DNA of 64,000 bases, from assembly GCA_018697195.1 (NCBI GenBank), contig CM031866.1:3979418-4043417 (forward strand). The letters run 5' to 3'. Every line of letters starts with the position of its first letter. Within the stretch, counting starts at the first letter, position 1. The position numbers and the translations under genes were made by a program. Under the pieces are notes generated by a model. It made no database searches and was not told the origin of the DNA. It saw only the letters and a program-made list of their open reading frames with translations. This DNA comes from Certhia americana (Eukaryota; Chordata; Aves; Passeriformes; Certhiidae). Below, in pieces: positions 48,265-58,839 of this stretch.

Positions 48265-49280
48265 CTACTTCTAAGGAAGGTGAAAAACATACCCATCCCA
48301 GCAGCTGAATGAAGGAGGAGCAGAAGGGGAAATATTCTGCTAAAACGTTATCTGCTGAGGGGATTGAAAGCGTTTAGGCAACTGTCCTGTGGTGGCAGAT
48401 TTTAGGACTCATCTGTGGGAAAAGGGGACCAACACTTCCAGATGCAACTCTGTTCAGTAGGAAAGAAACCTTCCATGGGGAGCTTTTACATGTCTGTGCA
48501 GCACCCAAAGTCCCAGGCAGCAGAGAGACTTTCCCTTTCCATTTCATTTTTCTGAGTGCAAAACAAATTCTGTCATTTATTAAACTAATTTCCATCTTGC
48601 AGTCTTTCCTAGGTTTGTTATCAGCTTTGAAGCAGTCTGCATGCTTCAAAATGTAATGGTTGTATTATGAGAGTGGAAGTGATGCAGTACCTTTTGTTTA
48701 TGGGTGTTAATGTGTTTCTGAGCAATATTGGAGAACCCCAGCATGGGAAATATTTGTTTCTGCTCTACCAACAGACAGAACATCAGACTAGAGATTTGCT
48801 AATGTTGTTTTCCAGTGAGAGGATTTTTGCTGAATGTCACATCAAAATCCCCTTTATGGCTCTTTAACGAAGTCTCTCCCTGTGCAGCACAGTGGGTCAC
48901 AAATCCTGCAAAAACTGGGGGAGAAAAATCAAAATTACAGACATTTTAGCATTAGATTTTTGAACCTTTGGGGTTGCTTGAACTTGAAGCTCAAAGCCAG
49001 TTGTGGAAATACCCTTCTCTAAAAATACAAGGCCTGCTTCTGTAAGAGATAGCTGAAAATTGCTTTCCCCAGAGCCACCAAATTTTGGGTACTGACACAG
49101 CAAAAGAGGCATAAATATCTTTACTTTTATACCAAAGCAGGTGGAAGTGTTGTGCACTTGATGTGTGTCTAAATGTTTGGTGTCCATGGCCAAAGAGTTT
49201 TGGAGGATCAGGGCCTTCAGTCCCAAGTGATGAATTTCAGGCAGTCTTAAAGGTCCTTTTATTTTGCAACTTCATAGAGA
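48265..49280. other. Non-coding stretch
   Basis: No feature recognised. Confidence 0.5.
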
Positions 49281-49283
49281 ATT

Positions 49284-49307
49284 AAAAAAAAAAAAAAAAA
49301 AAAAAAA
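49284..49307 (+). repeat. Poly(A) tract (A24)
   Basis: Twenty-four uninterrupted A. No retroposon body recognised beside it. Confidence 0.93.
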
Positions 49308-49309
49308 GA

Positions 49310-49955
49310 TTTGCCTAATTATTTGTTTTTCTGCTATCAGAATTAGTTCCCTGAATGCAGTGTCTCAAAGGAATGTGATGACAATGTGGCTAAAATACCC
49401 TCAAAAATATGACACTTCTGTGGAGGCAAATTAGAACTGTAGTGAACAACACAGAGGCTCTCAAATGTTTTATGCACAATTAACTGTGTGTTAATGTGGC
49501 ACCTTGAAAAGGAGGACAGTGAATTTCTGACTGCTCTGTGTGTCTATCCATCACAGTTGTGACTGACCCCTACTTCTACCTACTCCTGTTCAGCCCCTCT
49601 CAAAGGTATATCCAGCTGCTGAAGACCTGCTCACCCAGAAGCTTTCTCTGGTCTATTTTCCCTGGGAAACCTGTATTTCCTGTTCCATGTGATACTCTAA
49701 AACATTTAGCAACATTACCTGGTAAAAACTCACATTTTCACAAACTCAGTGCAAAAACTGCAGCATTGACTTTTGCATACCCACAGTTAGATCTTAAGTG
49801 CTCCATCCTTTCTCTCTCCAGCCTCAGTTTAATGTCCTTCCCTCAGTTATTCACAGAATTATAAAGCTTAATATATAGCTTAATCCATTCGTGGGATTTT
49901 ATCTTTTCTTATATTAACTTATCTATAGATGCTCTTGCAGGGATGGCATATGTTG
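49310..49955. other. Non-coding stretch
   Basis: No feature recognised. An open frame of 108 codons at 49538-49864 has no domain. Confidence 0.5.
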
Positions 49956-49959
49956 GAGA

Positions 49960-50180
49960 CAGTCATTTTTAAAGCCATATGCAGCTGGCTCCTGTGTGAA
50001 TGCAGCACCCTGCAACTCATGATTCCTCTTCACTACTAATTATTTCCTATGGCTTTTAATACTGCTCCGAGTCTTAGAATAGCTCTGAATGATGATAGAC
50101 ATATATTATTATTACAGGTTGTATTAAGCAGTCGTAGCTCAAGTTCTAATTACATTACCCTTCAGCCACGGCAGCAGTAA
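49960..50180. promoter_or_regulatory. Possible conserved non-coding element
   Basis: CACTACTAATTATTTCC, GCTTTTAATACTGCTCCGAG, TGAATGATGATAGACATATA, GCAGTCGTAGC and TTCTAATTACATTACCC. Several TAAT/ATTA cores with three CpGs. Weaker than the candidates at 37.6 and 58 kb. Confidence 0.33.
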
Positions 50181-50184
50181 CACT

Positions 50185-50752
50185 TGGTTTGGTTCTTGAG
50201 TTTCTAGGAATAATCTCACCAGTAGTTCTTCGTCAGGCTGCAAGGTCAGGGAGAAGGGAAATTCTCCTGCCCTCCTTTTCCTGCAGGAGCTGAGACATGT
50301 ATAGTGGAAAGGGACAAATCTGGCCACGAAAGGTGGGGATTAAAATGAGAGGGTCCATGCATTCCATGTTAACAGGGATTGTGGTAGTATCATGTCTCTG
50401 CTCCAGGCAGTGTGGGCACCTCAGGAAGTGGGTGTGCACAGGGATATGTGGTTGCACTTTAGGGTGCTGGAGTTATGGGGCTGGTCTTCTGAGCCCCAAG
50501 GAACATAACAGTGATGATTTCTAGATCCATCCAGTATAGAAGTGTTTAGGTTAGAAAATGAGTGAGTCCAACCATTAACCCAGAACTGGTAAGACCTGAT
50601 GCAAGAAATGCAAAACACCCCATTTCCCAACAGCAGTGACCCTTTCCATATGCCTATGATTTTTAGGTGGTTGCACAAAGTCCTATGGAACTGGAACAAG
50701 GCTGTGTGTGCATCTCATTTCTTTTTGACTGAGGAAAGGATGACATTTGAGC
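50185..50752. other. Non-coding stretch
   Basis: No feature recognised before the CR1 fragment. Confidence 0.5.
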
Positions 50753-50755
50753 CAC

Positions 50756-50910
50756 GGAATCCCAGAACCATGGGGAGGTTTGGCTTGGAGGGGACCTTAG
50801 ACACAATTTAGTCCTAGTCCCCACCACTGCCATAGGCAGGGATGCATCCCACCAGCTCAGGCTGCTCAGGGCCCCATCCAGCCTGTCCTTGAACATTTCC
50901 AGGATGGGAC
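50756..50910 (-). mobile_element. CR1 LINE 3' end fragment
   Basis: ACGGAATCCCAGAACCATGG, GGAGGTTTGGCTTGGAGGGG, ACTGCCATAGGCAGGGATGC, CCACCAGCTCAGGCTGCTCA and GGCCCCATCCAGCCTGTCC are the reverse complement of the CR1 3' end. About 155 bases remain, with small indels. Confidence 0.88.
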
Positions 50911-50911
50911 A

Positions 50912-51798
50912 AAAAAATCACAAAGCCAGGAGTCAGTTAAAAAGTATTTCCACTTTATTTTTCTAAGTCAGTGGGTGGGCAGGGTCATCAAACATAAATG
51001 CTTGCTAATAGCAATCCTGATTTGGGCCTGTAACATGTTTATTAGTATTCAGTAGTTGTTTATAAATCTTAAGGGAAATATTTTCGTGATACAAAAATGG
51101 AATAGAAATATGACAGATATTTTTCAAAAAATATTTGAAAAAATTCCTGTGGTATTGAAACAACATGTGCTGAACATAAGGACATGATTTTATTTTTTTT
51201 TAATGTTTGATTATCCAAATGCCCAAGTAAATAAACGGCATAAATAACAAAGGGACTATTTCTTTGTTCTCAAATTCCTTTATCTGATAATCTCAGGCAG
51301 TATAAATAACTAAGGATAGGTTTTATTATGTCACACTGTGCAGCAATATAGTATTGCTGGTTCTTTGGGACAAGAAGTCTCTCTCCACAGTCCCCAGAAC
51401 ATTCTAGCTACCCCTATAAACTTATTGCAATGTATTTCTCTATTGTGGAATTTTCTTACAGTGCCTATAAAATCCAAGCACCTGATACTAGAATATCTCA
51501 TTTATCCAACAAAATCCATCCCTCAGCACATGAATTTTTACATGCATATCTGCATGCACCCCAGGTAGTTTATATTTGTCATGTATGTATCCCTGAAAAT
51601 CAATATGCATGCTTTTATCAATTAATGACTTGCAATTAAAAGAATCTAAAAATAGAGTAATCATCACTTTTAGGGATTCAAAAGAAAAAAAAGACCAGTT
51701 TTATCAGCTTGAAAATGAATGAAGAGTGTTTCCTCACTATGTTAATTAATTGCAGTTGACAAAAGTAGGATCCTTCACTCCTCCTTTCATGTTGCTAA
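50912..51798. other. Non-coding AT-rich stretch
   Basis: No feature recognised. Confidence 0.5.
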
Positions 51799-51802
51799 TT
51801 CC

Positions 51803-51836
51803 ATCCCTCCCTCCCTCTCTCTCGCTCTCTCCCCTC
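51803..51836 (+). repeat. (CT/CCCT)n pyrimidine repeat
   Basis: CCTCCCTCCCTCTCTCTCGC then CTCTCTCCCCTC. It lies immediately before a candidate regulatory block. Confidence 0.88.
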
Positions 51837-51839
51837 AAT

Positions 51840-52190
51840 TAAACCTATGAGAGTATACCCTCCCCTTTTAGAAAGAAGCTTTTAGATTAATCATATTATC
51901 TTAAGGTTCCAAATCTCAATGCCTGCGTGACCTTTCTTCCGTTAGAATCCATTATCTTAAACTATCACAATAATCCTGGCTTTAGGGAGGGAGAGCGGGA
52001 AGCAGGAATCAAACCTAATAGATGGCAAATAAGATTAATCTATGATCTAAGTGCCGATTACACTTGGCCCTGCCCTTGAACACCCAGGTGTAACCTTGAA
52101 ATTCACATCCGCTAAGACACTGCAATTGGATTGTGGGTCCCTGAAGGGCTGCAAGGGGCAGCTGGCCAAACTTTACCCCTTATTCCCCAG
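51840..52190. promoter_or_regulatory. Putative conserved non-coding element with paired GATTAATC sites
   Basis: Two exact palindromic GATTAATC sites (51885-51892 and 52033-52040) bracket a TAATCC (51971-51976), which resembles bicoid/OTX/PITX-class homeodomain sites. CpGs persist in CTGCGTGACC, TTCCGTTAG, GAGCGGG, TGCCGATTAC and ATCCGCTAAG. The block is repeat-free and sits after a CT repeat. Likely a developmental enhancer by appearance. Confidence 0.5.
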
Positions 52191-52194
52191 CGAG

Positions 52195-52755
52195 ACGAGA
52201 GCTGTCTCGGCCTGCAGCTCTCTTACTTGTGGAATTTGGCAGCAGCACAGCTGAATGTTTGTTTTGGGATGTTTAGCATTTTTTCAGATAAAACAGTTAT
52301 TTTCAGGTCCTTAATTTTTTGTTTGTCAGAAGCAAGCAGCCAGGGAATGGGTGAACTTTTACCTGGACCTCACAAGAGGAGAAAGCTCTCTTTTCAAAAT
52401 CTGATAACTCTGCAGAAGAAAACAGAGATATTTTCTTTCTTTATAGGCTGACCTATGGACCCTGCCAAAAAAAACGTTCCATGTGAACTTGAGTTTGCAA
52501 GGCCCTTGTTTTCAGTCCCAAATACTCTGCGTTCTGAGAAAGGACATCTGTGATAAGATGAAAATTGGCACTGGTAACTCATGTACTATGGGTGAAGCAC
52601 GCTCCAAAGAGGCAGACCCAGAGGTAATTTTTCATCAAAGAACTTTTTAAAGCCATTATTAAAACTAGCATAAATTTCCCCTGTTTCTGGCAGCTTCAAG
52701 AGGCAGGGCAGGATTGATTTTGACACAGCAGTTCAGTAGTTTTTTTCTATTTATA
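52195..52755. other. Non-coding stretch
   Basis: No feature recognised. Confidence 0.5.
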
Positions 52756-52757
52756 TG

Positions 52758-52795
52758 TAAGGCCAGATCCTCAGATTTCAGCTGGAGTAAAATAA
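52758..52795 (+). repeat. Possible ancient sauropsid repeat relic
   Basis: AAGGCCAGATCCTCAGATTT then CAGCTGGAGTAAAATAAAG resembles one arm of the old palindromic repeat with GGCCAGATCCTCAGCTGGTG ends. The same family may be represented at 20.49 kb. Weak and short. Confidence 0.4.
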
Positions 52796-52799
52796 AGAG

Positions 52800-53003
52800 T
52801 TTGGTGACTTGTTTGAACCTTGACAGAGAGATGCTGGTTAGAGGTGGTTGTAATGTTCACCTGGAACCATCAGCTCCATTTGGGGGCAACAGCTGAACCC
52901 CACAGCAAAGGGGCAATATTTCTGTTTGCAGCTGTGTGCACACAACAATCCATTTATGGGACAAAAATGCAAGAGAGAGGGGATTAGCAGAAATGTACGC
53001 TGG
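52800..53003. other. Non-coding spacer
   Basis: Nothing recognised. Confidence 0.5.
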
Positions 53004-53007
53004 AGGA

Positions 53008-53103
53008 GAAGTCTAGTGGAAGATTACCTGCCCATGATGGGGGTATTGGAACTACATGATCTTTAAAATGCTTCCAACACAAACCAATCTGTGATTCTGT
53101 GTC
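53008..53103 (+). mobile_element. CR1 LINE 3' end fragment
   Basis: AAGTCTAGTGGAAGATTACC, TGCCCATGATGGGGGTATTGG, ACTACATGATCTTTAAAATG, CTTCCAACACAAACCAATC and TGTGATTCTGTG are the last ~95 bases of CR1. Diverged but in correct order. Confidence 0.88.
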
Positions 53104-53104
53104 A

Positions 53105-54195
53105 ACATGAGGCACACCTGGAGGGAGGCTGACGCTGAAGTGACCCTGTGATAATCTCAGAATTAGAGGAGAGGGGAAGGAGAAACAGAGAGGGGCAAAA
53201 TCATGTGGAAAAGAGGTGATTAGCCTGATAGCCTTGCTATTAGGGTCAGAAGTTGTCTGAGGGGTAAAATTGCTGCAGCCCACAACATGAAACCCTCCAG
53301 AGGACTGGGAGCATCCTGACCTGCCAGGCTTTGCCCACTGCTGGCAGTCATATTTTAGGAGGCATCCAAAGGATGGGATTCCCCTCCTGGAATGCCATGG
53401 ACAGAGGGCTATTCACTGCCTCTTCACTTTCTTTGCCAGCCTACAAGTGTTGGCTCCCACAGCTATTTTAAAAGCTTTGCTCAGCTCCTAGTGCTGCAGG
53501 GACAGTAGATAAACAGCATGACAGAGAGTTTGTCACCAGCTCCCTTGCCTGGACGCTGGCCTGCTGGGACCTGTGGATTCTATGTAGGTATGTAAATAAA
53601 ACAGGAGATAACCTGACCCCAGTTTTATTTAATTTAAGGAGAAATCAATGGGGAGGGGGAAGTTACAAAACGGACTGGTCAAGTGGGCTTTGATCAAAAA
53701 GTAAATCTGCTCACACAAGTATTGATCAGCAACATCACTTCTTTCTCAATTCTCTTTGTAAGTACATGAATGCAGCATTAAAGGTGCCTGTGGTCCCAGA
53801 ATTGTGATATTTTAGAAGTTTTGTAGTGTAATGAAATGCTGGAATATTAGCCTACCCAGTTCAATGGCCATTATAAATAAGAATCTGTTATTATATTTCT
53901 ACAAATTTTATGCAAGTCCTCATATGGATTTTAATTTTATGGATGTATCTCTTAATGATCCTCTAGGATCAGCTCCCAGCTTCAACCTGTGCTTCCCTAA
54001 ACCTGGAGAAAATGAAGTGCTGAATACATCCATAAGCTGATACATGGGATTCTCTGGGATATGGGGTACAAGGCAGAACTTACAGGCACATTTGAGGATG
54101 ATGATGGGGATGCAGGGGGATGCTCAAGCAACATGGTGACACCGAGAGCCAACCAGAGCACACAAACTCTGTGTCTTCCATCCAGAGAGGGTTAA
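53105..54195. other. Non-coding stretch
   Basis: No gene or repeat family recognised. Confidence 0.5.
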
Positions 54196-54199
54196 CTCT

Positions 54200-54450
54200 C
54201 ACTTGCAGCAGGCAGCCTCATGCCATTAAGTCAGGGAGAGTAATGAAATTTCATTTAATTTGTCAGGAAGAAAGTGCTAATGTTAAAAGGCATTTAATAA
54301 AAAGGGGGAGATTCTTTGAAAGGAAGCCTTTAAGTAATTACTTCAAGTGTCTTAGGCCTACTCACCAGAATATTTACATTAGTGTCTCCCAGCGCCAAAG
54401 TGTAATTAAATTAGTGCAGCATTTACATTCCATCCTGTGTTTTTTTTTCA
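54200..54450. promoter_or_regulatory. Possible conserved non-coding element inside a chance open frame
   Basis: GAAATTTCATTTAATTTGTC, AAAGGCATTTAATAAAAAG, CTTTAAGTAATTACTTCAAG and AGTGTAATTAAATTAGTGC are rich in ATTA/TAAT cores, and AAGTAATTACTT (54331-54342) is a perfect palindrome. CpG is scarce. A frame of 246 codons (54120-54860, +) runs across it but has no domain and shifts composition several times, so I read it as chance. Confidence 0.35.
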
Positions 54451-54454
54451 GAAG

Positions 54455-55143
54455 TGTGATTTTATTAACAATTCTCAAAAAAAAAAAAGCAAGCCTCGAT
54501 CTAATCAAATCAGGTGTTAGTATTTTTTTAATGTTCTCACTGAGAAAACTACTTAGTAAACTGGCTTGGACAAGGCAGGGAGAGGGGAGAAAGAAAACTT
54601 GGGTTTCTGCCTTGGGGCTGATATGGAAAACTGAAAAACACTTTAGAGAGTGCAGAGATCTCCTGGTAGAGCTTTGTGGGGTGAGTCTGGCTGTCTGCAC
54701 CAGCCACAGAGCAGCCCATGGGAGAAGAGAAAGGGATGGAGAGGCAGTGGAGATGGCATTGGAGGGAAGAAACAAGACAGACCTGCAGAGTTTTCAACAT
54801 CAGACAAAAACAAAATTCTGCAAAATGCTAAAAAGATATGTTTTCCATATTTTCTATTAAAAAGTTGTCCTTTCTGAAAAATATGCATGTAATAGTCTAG
54901 AGAAGGAAGACTTTTCTTGACTTGAACTAAAATGAATACACTATATTTTGCTTAGCTTCACTATAGACGTTGTGTTTTAAAAGCAAATTTAAAGAAAGAC
55001 GACAGAAATTCACTACAGAAGAACACAACTGGTAACAAATTTTCTGGGACAGAAATGTTTCAGGTTATTGTTCAGTCAGAAAATTGCCACTGCCAGCACC
55101 AGAGGACACAGGAACTGTGTACCAAGAAAGAAAAGACTATGGA
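54455..55143. other. Non-coding stretch
   Basis: A short A10 run at about 54.48 kb. Open frames on both strands overlap each other with no domain. Nothing called. Confidence 0.5.
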
Positions 55144-55145
55144 TA

Positions 55146-55162
55146 TTTTTTTTTTTTTTTTT
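55146..55162 (+). repeat. Poly(T) tract
   Basis: Seventeen T. Simple homopolymer. Confidence 0.9.
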
Positions 55163-55164
55163 AA

Positions 55165-56548
55165 CTAAAACTAAACAGTTACTGCATCATTTGGCAAATG
55201 TTGAAAAGTTTTGGTGAAAGATATATAATTATACTTAAAAATTCCCTCAGGAGGTAGCTCACTGTTACATGCCACTTTGGTCAAAATGAGAAAAAGGCAT
55301 CTCCATCAGAGAAGAAAGAATATCTTCTTGTTAAACTTCTAGGATGATGTGGGGGACACAAATTCAAAAAGCAACTACAGCAAAACAGTTTTAGATGTGA
55401 CTCTTTCTTTATTATCTAGAGTGAAGAATCTTGGCTAGTTTTATTTCATGTGAAACTTTCCTAGATAGAAATGTACTTTGAGTGATGATGAGAACAAATA
55501 AACAGGAATATTTTCAGAGTTGCATGGAAGCACTGCCTATGGCTACATGAAACTGAAACCAGTGCAACTGCTGCACAGCTTTCACCTGGGACCTAGGAAC
55601 TCCAGATTCAGATTTCTGCTATGTTTACTCATCAATAGGAATTGCATCCAGCATCTCTATCAAAATATATAAAATAAGTGCCTAAAAAGGCATAGTTTTG
55701 TGTCCTTTGCTTGTATTCACATAGTCCTGTGTCTTACAAATGGTCTGGGTGGATGCTCTGGCTCCGAATTTACTTGGTAAAATACCATATTTAAAAGAAT
55801 TGAAGTGTGAATGGTCCCAGTGTCCTTCAGTAGCTCTTGGTTTTCACCACATCCAGTTTGACTGTGGATGACCCAGAGATGTTCTAGCAGGAACATAATA
55901 ACATTCACAGTGAAGATAAACTGTTTCCACCCTCTGTGTAAAGATTGCTGAACACAAGAAAGAAAACTTTGTGGCTGAGAAAAATCTCCTGCTTTTGCCA
56001 CTGCCTCTCTAAGCATCTGCAGTGGAGGTTGCCTGGGATTTGGTGCTAAATCAAAGGATTTTACAGGATAGCAATAGCTGAACCATCAGGGGAAGAGCAC
56101 ACATGTGTAACTCCATCTTAGGCACAATGATTTCCTCTTCCCGTGGTACAGTGGATACAAAGACTAGCTAAACACTCAGAGATCCTAGAAAAACATCTGA
56201 GCTAGGGGAAACTGTCCAGCATGTCAATGAAATGTTGACGGGCTGACACTTTCAGAAGGAAAAAGAGGAAAGAACTGTAAAAGCAATGCACTCTGCTTCT
56301 TCCTGCCAGGGTTGTGATGTTATTTACAACTTTCTAAGTTCTCTAGTATGTATCTGCCTGACTCAAAGTGGCTCTTTTATTTTTTCCTGTGCTCCACAGA
56401 CTTCACACTCTTTGAGGGATGACTGGCTGAAGGCTGTGTTTGCAGTTGCTGTTTGAATCATGACGAATGTTTTAGTCCCCCAGAGAGACCCTGATATGAG
56501 CAAAGTCCAGTTGGGACAACCTGGATGGTGCTGTCCTGGCCAGGCATG
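55165..56548. other. Non-coding stretch
   Basis: No feature recognised. Confidence 0.5.
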
Positions 56549-56551
56549 GAT

Positions 56552-56579
56552 CTGGATGGGTTGGACTGGATGGGTTGGA
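56552..56579 (+). repeat. 14-bp tandem duplication
   Basis: Two exact adjacent copies of CTGGATGGGTTGGA, with a related CTGGATGGTG about 30 bases upstream. A small minisatellite seed. Confidence 0.9.
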
Positions 56580-56581
56580 CA

Positions 56582-57478
56582 ACAAGAGGCAAGATGTTTA
56601 ATAACAGCATGGTTAAGAGGAAGGAAAGGAATTGAAATGTATGCATAAAGAGGGCCTTGGTTATGGAGATATGACATCTCTAAGGCTTTTTCATGTGTCT
56701 CAGTGGGTCTCTTTCAATTTAATTTTTGGGCAATCAAACCCCCCTCAAACCCATACTATTGTTCTTATCTGAAAGAACACCAATCCTACTCCCACCTCTC
56801 ACAATTACTTCCCAAATAATTTAGAGATTATCCGCCCATGTTTTATTTTACCATAGCTTTGGCTTTGCAGGTACTGGGTTTTTGAGTGTGGAGTTTTATT
56901 TGTGGACCAGAAAAACAAAATTCAATAAACCATGCTGGGATTGCCATCACCAACCCATGGTGTGCCTGCACTACTCATCAGACCTGGTGCCATCAACAAC
57001 TGAACTTTCAAAGGGTGCTGAATCTTGTGTCTCTTTATATGAGATTCAAACTGAGCACCCAATGTTTTTGGAAGGTACAAGAACCTCATGCTACAATCAT
57101 TCCAAACACACATTTGTAAGGGAGATGAGGGTCAGGAGGAACAGCACTCGGTTCCTGATTAGGGGAAAAATAAATCAATCCTGCAAAAGGGCTCTATGAT
57201 CTGGAGAAAATGGAACTTGCTGAATGTTGAAAACTTTTGAAAAGCCGCACTTTTCCTCTGGTGTCTGAGCAGGAGCTAATCTCTTTCAGAGATCTGGTTC
57301 TGCCTCTTAAAAACACATTTTTTTATGGTAGAACAGCTGTTGTTGCTTCTGTTGTGATGATCTGGGTGAAAAGTTTGGTAACAGAGAGGGAGGCTTTAAA
57401 AAAAGCAAAAGATTAAAAAAACTTCAAAAAAATTCCTCCCCAAACTCACCCACTTAAAAGAAAAAACCCCTTCTGCTC
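56582..57478. other. Non-coding stretch
   Basis: No feature recognised. A-rich runs at 57.40-57.47 kb lead into the next element cluster. Confidence 0.5.
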
Positions 57479-57479
57479 T

Positions 57480-57600
57480 GGCCTTTCAGAGACATTAAAC
57501 ATCTAGAGCTTTTTAATGCAATTAAAACAAATGTTGACGTTATTTATAGTTAAATTACTGGCAAGAAAAACAACTAATGAACAAACCCCACGTTTGTACC
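57480..57600. promoter_or_regulatory. Putative conserved non-coding element (cluster part 1)
   Basis: GACATTAAACATCTAGAGC, TTTTTAATGCAATTAAAAC, TGTTGACGTTATTTATAG, GTTAAATTACTGGC and CCCCACGTTTGTACC. Homeodomain-like cores and a GACGTTA-type site. An A/G run (57603-57630) separates it from the larger block that follows. Confidence 0.45.
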
Positions 57601-57602
57601 AT

Positions 57603-57630
57603 TAAAAAAAAAAAGAAAAAAGAAAGAAAA
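57603..57630 (+). repeat. A-rich (A/G) low-complexity run
   Basis: A12, then G and A runs with no other bases. Spacer between two candidate elements. Confidence 0.85.
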
Positions 57631-57654
57631 TCCTAAAGGGAATGATTTGTAAGG

Positions 57655-58245
57655 ATGTGGTTAAACCTATTTATACCCTGGGTTCTATTTGTTTTACAGC
57701 CAGCGGTGCACGAACAACATGAAAGGTTATCTTTGACAAGGTTTTAGCTATTATTTTCTTCCAGTGAAATGGTATTTCTTGAGAAAAAAAGGTCTTCAGA
57801 ACAAAATAACAATAAATCCTGATTTAGATACATAAAGCTGCCATCGATATCACATAATATCAGTGTTCTTTCTCACTCGATACAGGCGTTTTTAAGATAA
57901 ATGGTAAAACTGAACTGGAAATCCATCTGGCCAGCTGCCTGATCTAATGAATAACCCCACTTTGGCTCCTGCAATGTAAGCAGAAAGAGTTCTCTCCCGG
58001 CCGCTTTCGTCTGTCATGAATCTACAAGACAGCCGACATAATATCTGGGCGACAACAGCGTGCTAACAGTGCAGTGACTTCCATTTTCTTTGCTTTCTAT
58101 TGATTTTCACTTAATAACTGGCGAAATACTAAACGTCCGCCCTGAGTACCTAATAAATCCTGCCTGAGCTTTTTATTGAGGAGAATTTAATAAAAACAAC
58201 CATTGCGGCTGAGGGATTTTTCTTCTGGACAGAACATGGTGAGGG
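57655..58245. promoter_or_regulatory. Putative conserved non-coding element (cluster core)
   Basis: Nearly 600 repeat-free bases with about 15 CpGs by my count, in AT-rich DNA. Examples are CCAGCGGTGCACGAAC, CCATCGATATC, CACTCGATACAGGCG, CTCCCGGCCGCTTTCGTC, ATCTGGGCGACAACAGCG, AACGTCCGCCC and CATTGCGGCTGAGG. SOX-like AACAAT and AACAACC, ATCGAT and several ATTA/TAAT cores are spread throughout. This is the strongest compositional candidate for a long, deeply conserved enhancer in the window. No coding frame spans it. Confidence 0.6.
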
Positions 58246-58249
58246 GTGG

Positions 58250-58488
58250 GTGGTGTTCATGGGGATGGGGGGAGAGACATTTGAATTTTCTAATTTATTT
58301 ATTTTTTTAAAATATGCCCCCCCTTCTTCTCCTTGCTGCCCTCATGAGGACCCTGCATTGTTTTTTCTGTGAGGACCCAGTTACTTTGCCTCACGTTTGT
58401 TTTCTCCTTGACCAGAAATGGCCACTGCATCACATATTGCCATTAGGTGGGGAAAGAAGGACATTTGCAGAAGGAAGGCACGTCCATC
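58250..58488. other. Spacer between candidate elements
   Basis: GC-mixed spacer with a GGGGATGGGGGG-like run near 58.26 kb and T-rich sequence. No gene. The small open frame from 58314 is random-looking. Confidence 0.45.
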
Positions 58489-58489
58489 A

Positions 58490-58835
58490 AGTCCATCCCA
58501 CACACCCACACGTACTTCTTCAATCTGATTTCAATTCTGTTAATTGTTATGAAGGCTCCCTAATTGCCAAGTGCGGGGGCTGTCAGAATCCTACAGTAAC
58601 ACGCTTTTTATTGTCCCATTTTACAGCTATTTTATGTTTGACGCTTGACACACAGGCATGAAGATCCCCTGTCGGATTGGTTGGCTACTGTAACAAAATG
58701 GCATTTTTAAGTTATACGAAGTGTTAAATCTGCATCCAGTTAGAAACAAAACAAAACAAAGCCCGGTGGTTTATAAGTTGACAATTAATCCTAATTGTTA
58801 GCTTGGGAAAAAAAAAATCCACCGGAGAAACAAAG
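58490..58835. promoter_or_regulatory. Putative conserved non-coding element (cluster part 3)
   Basis: CACACGTACTTCTTCAATC, CTGTTAATTGTTATGAAGG, CCCTAATTGCCAAGTGCGGG, GTAACACGCTTTTTATTG, GACGCTTGACAC, GTCGGATTGGTTGGC, GTTGACAATTAATCC and AATCCACCGG. About eight CpGs and repeated AATTG / CAATTA motifs. Probably belongs to the same enhancer cluster as the block to its left. Confidence 0.52.
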
Positions 58836-58839
58836 CAAA

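Noticed and set aside
54120..54860. Longest open frame (246 codons, +)
   Set aside because: No domain, uneven composition, K-run from a poly(A), overlapping equally long frames on the other strand, and it crosses a TAAT-rich candidate regulatory block. No initiation or splice context was seen.
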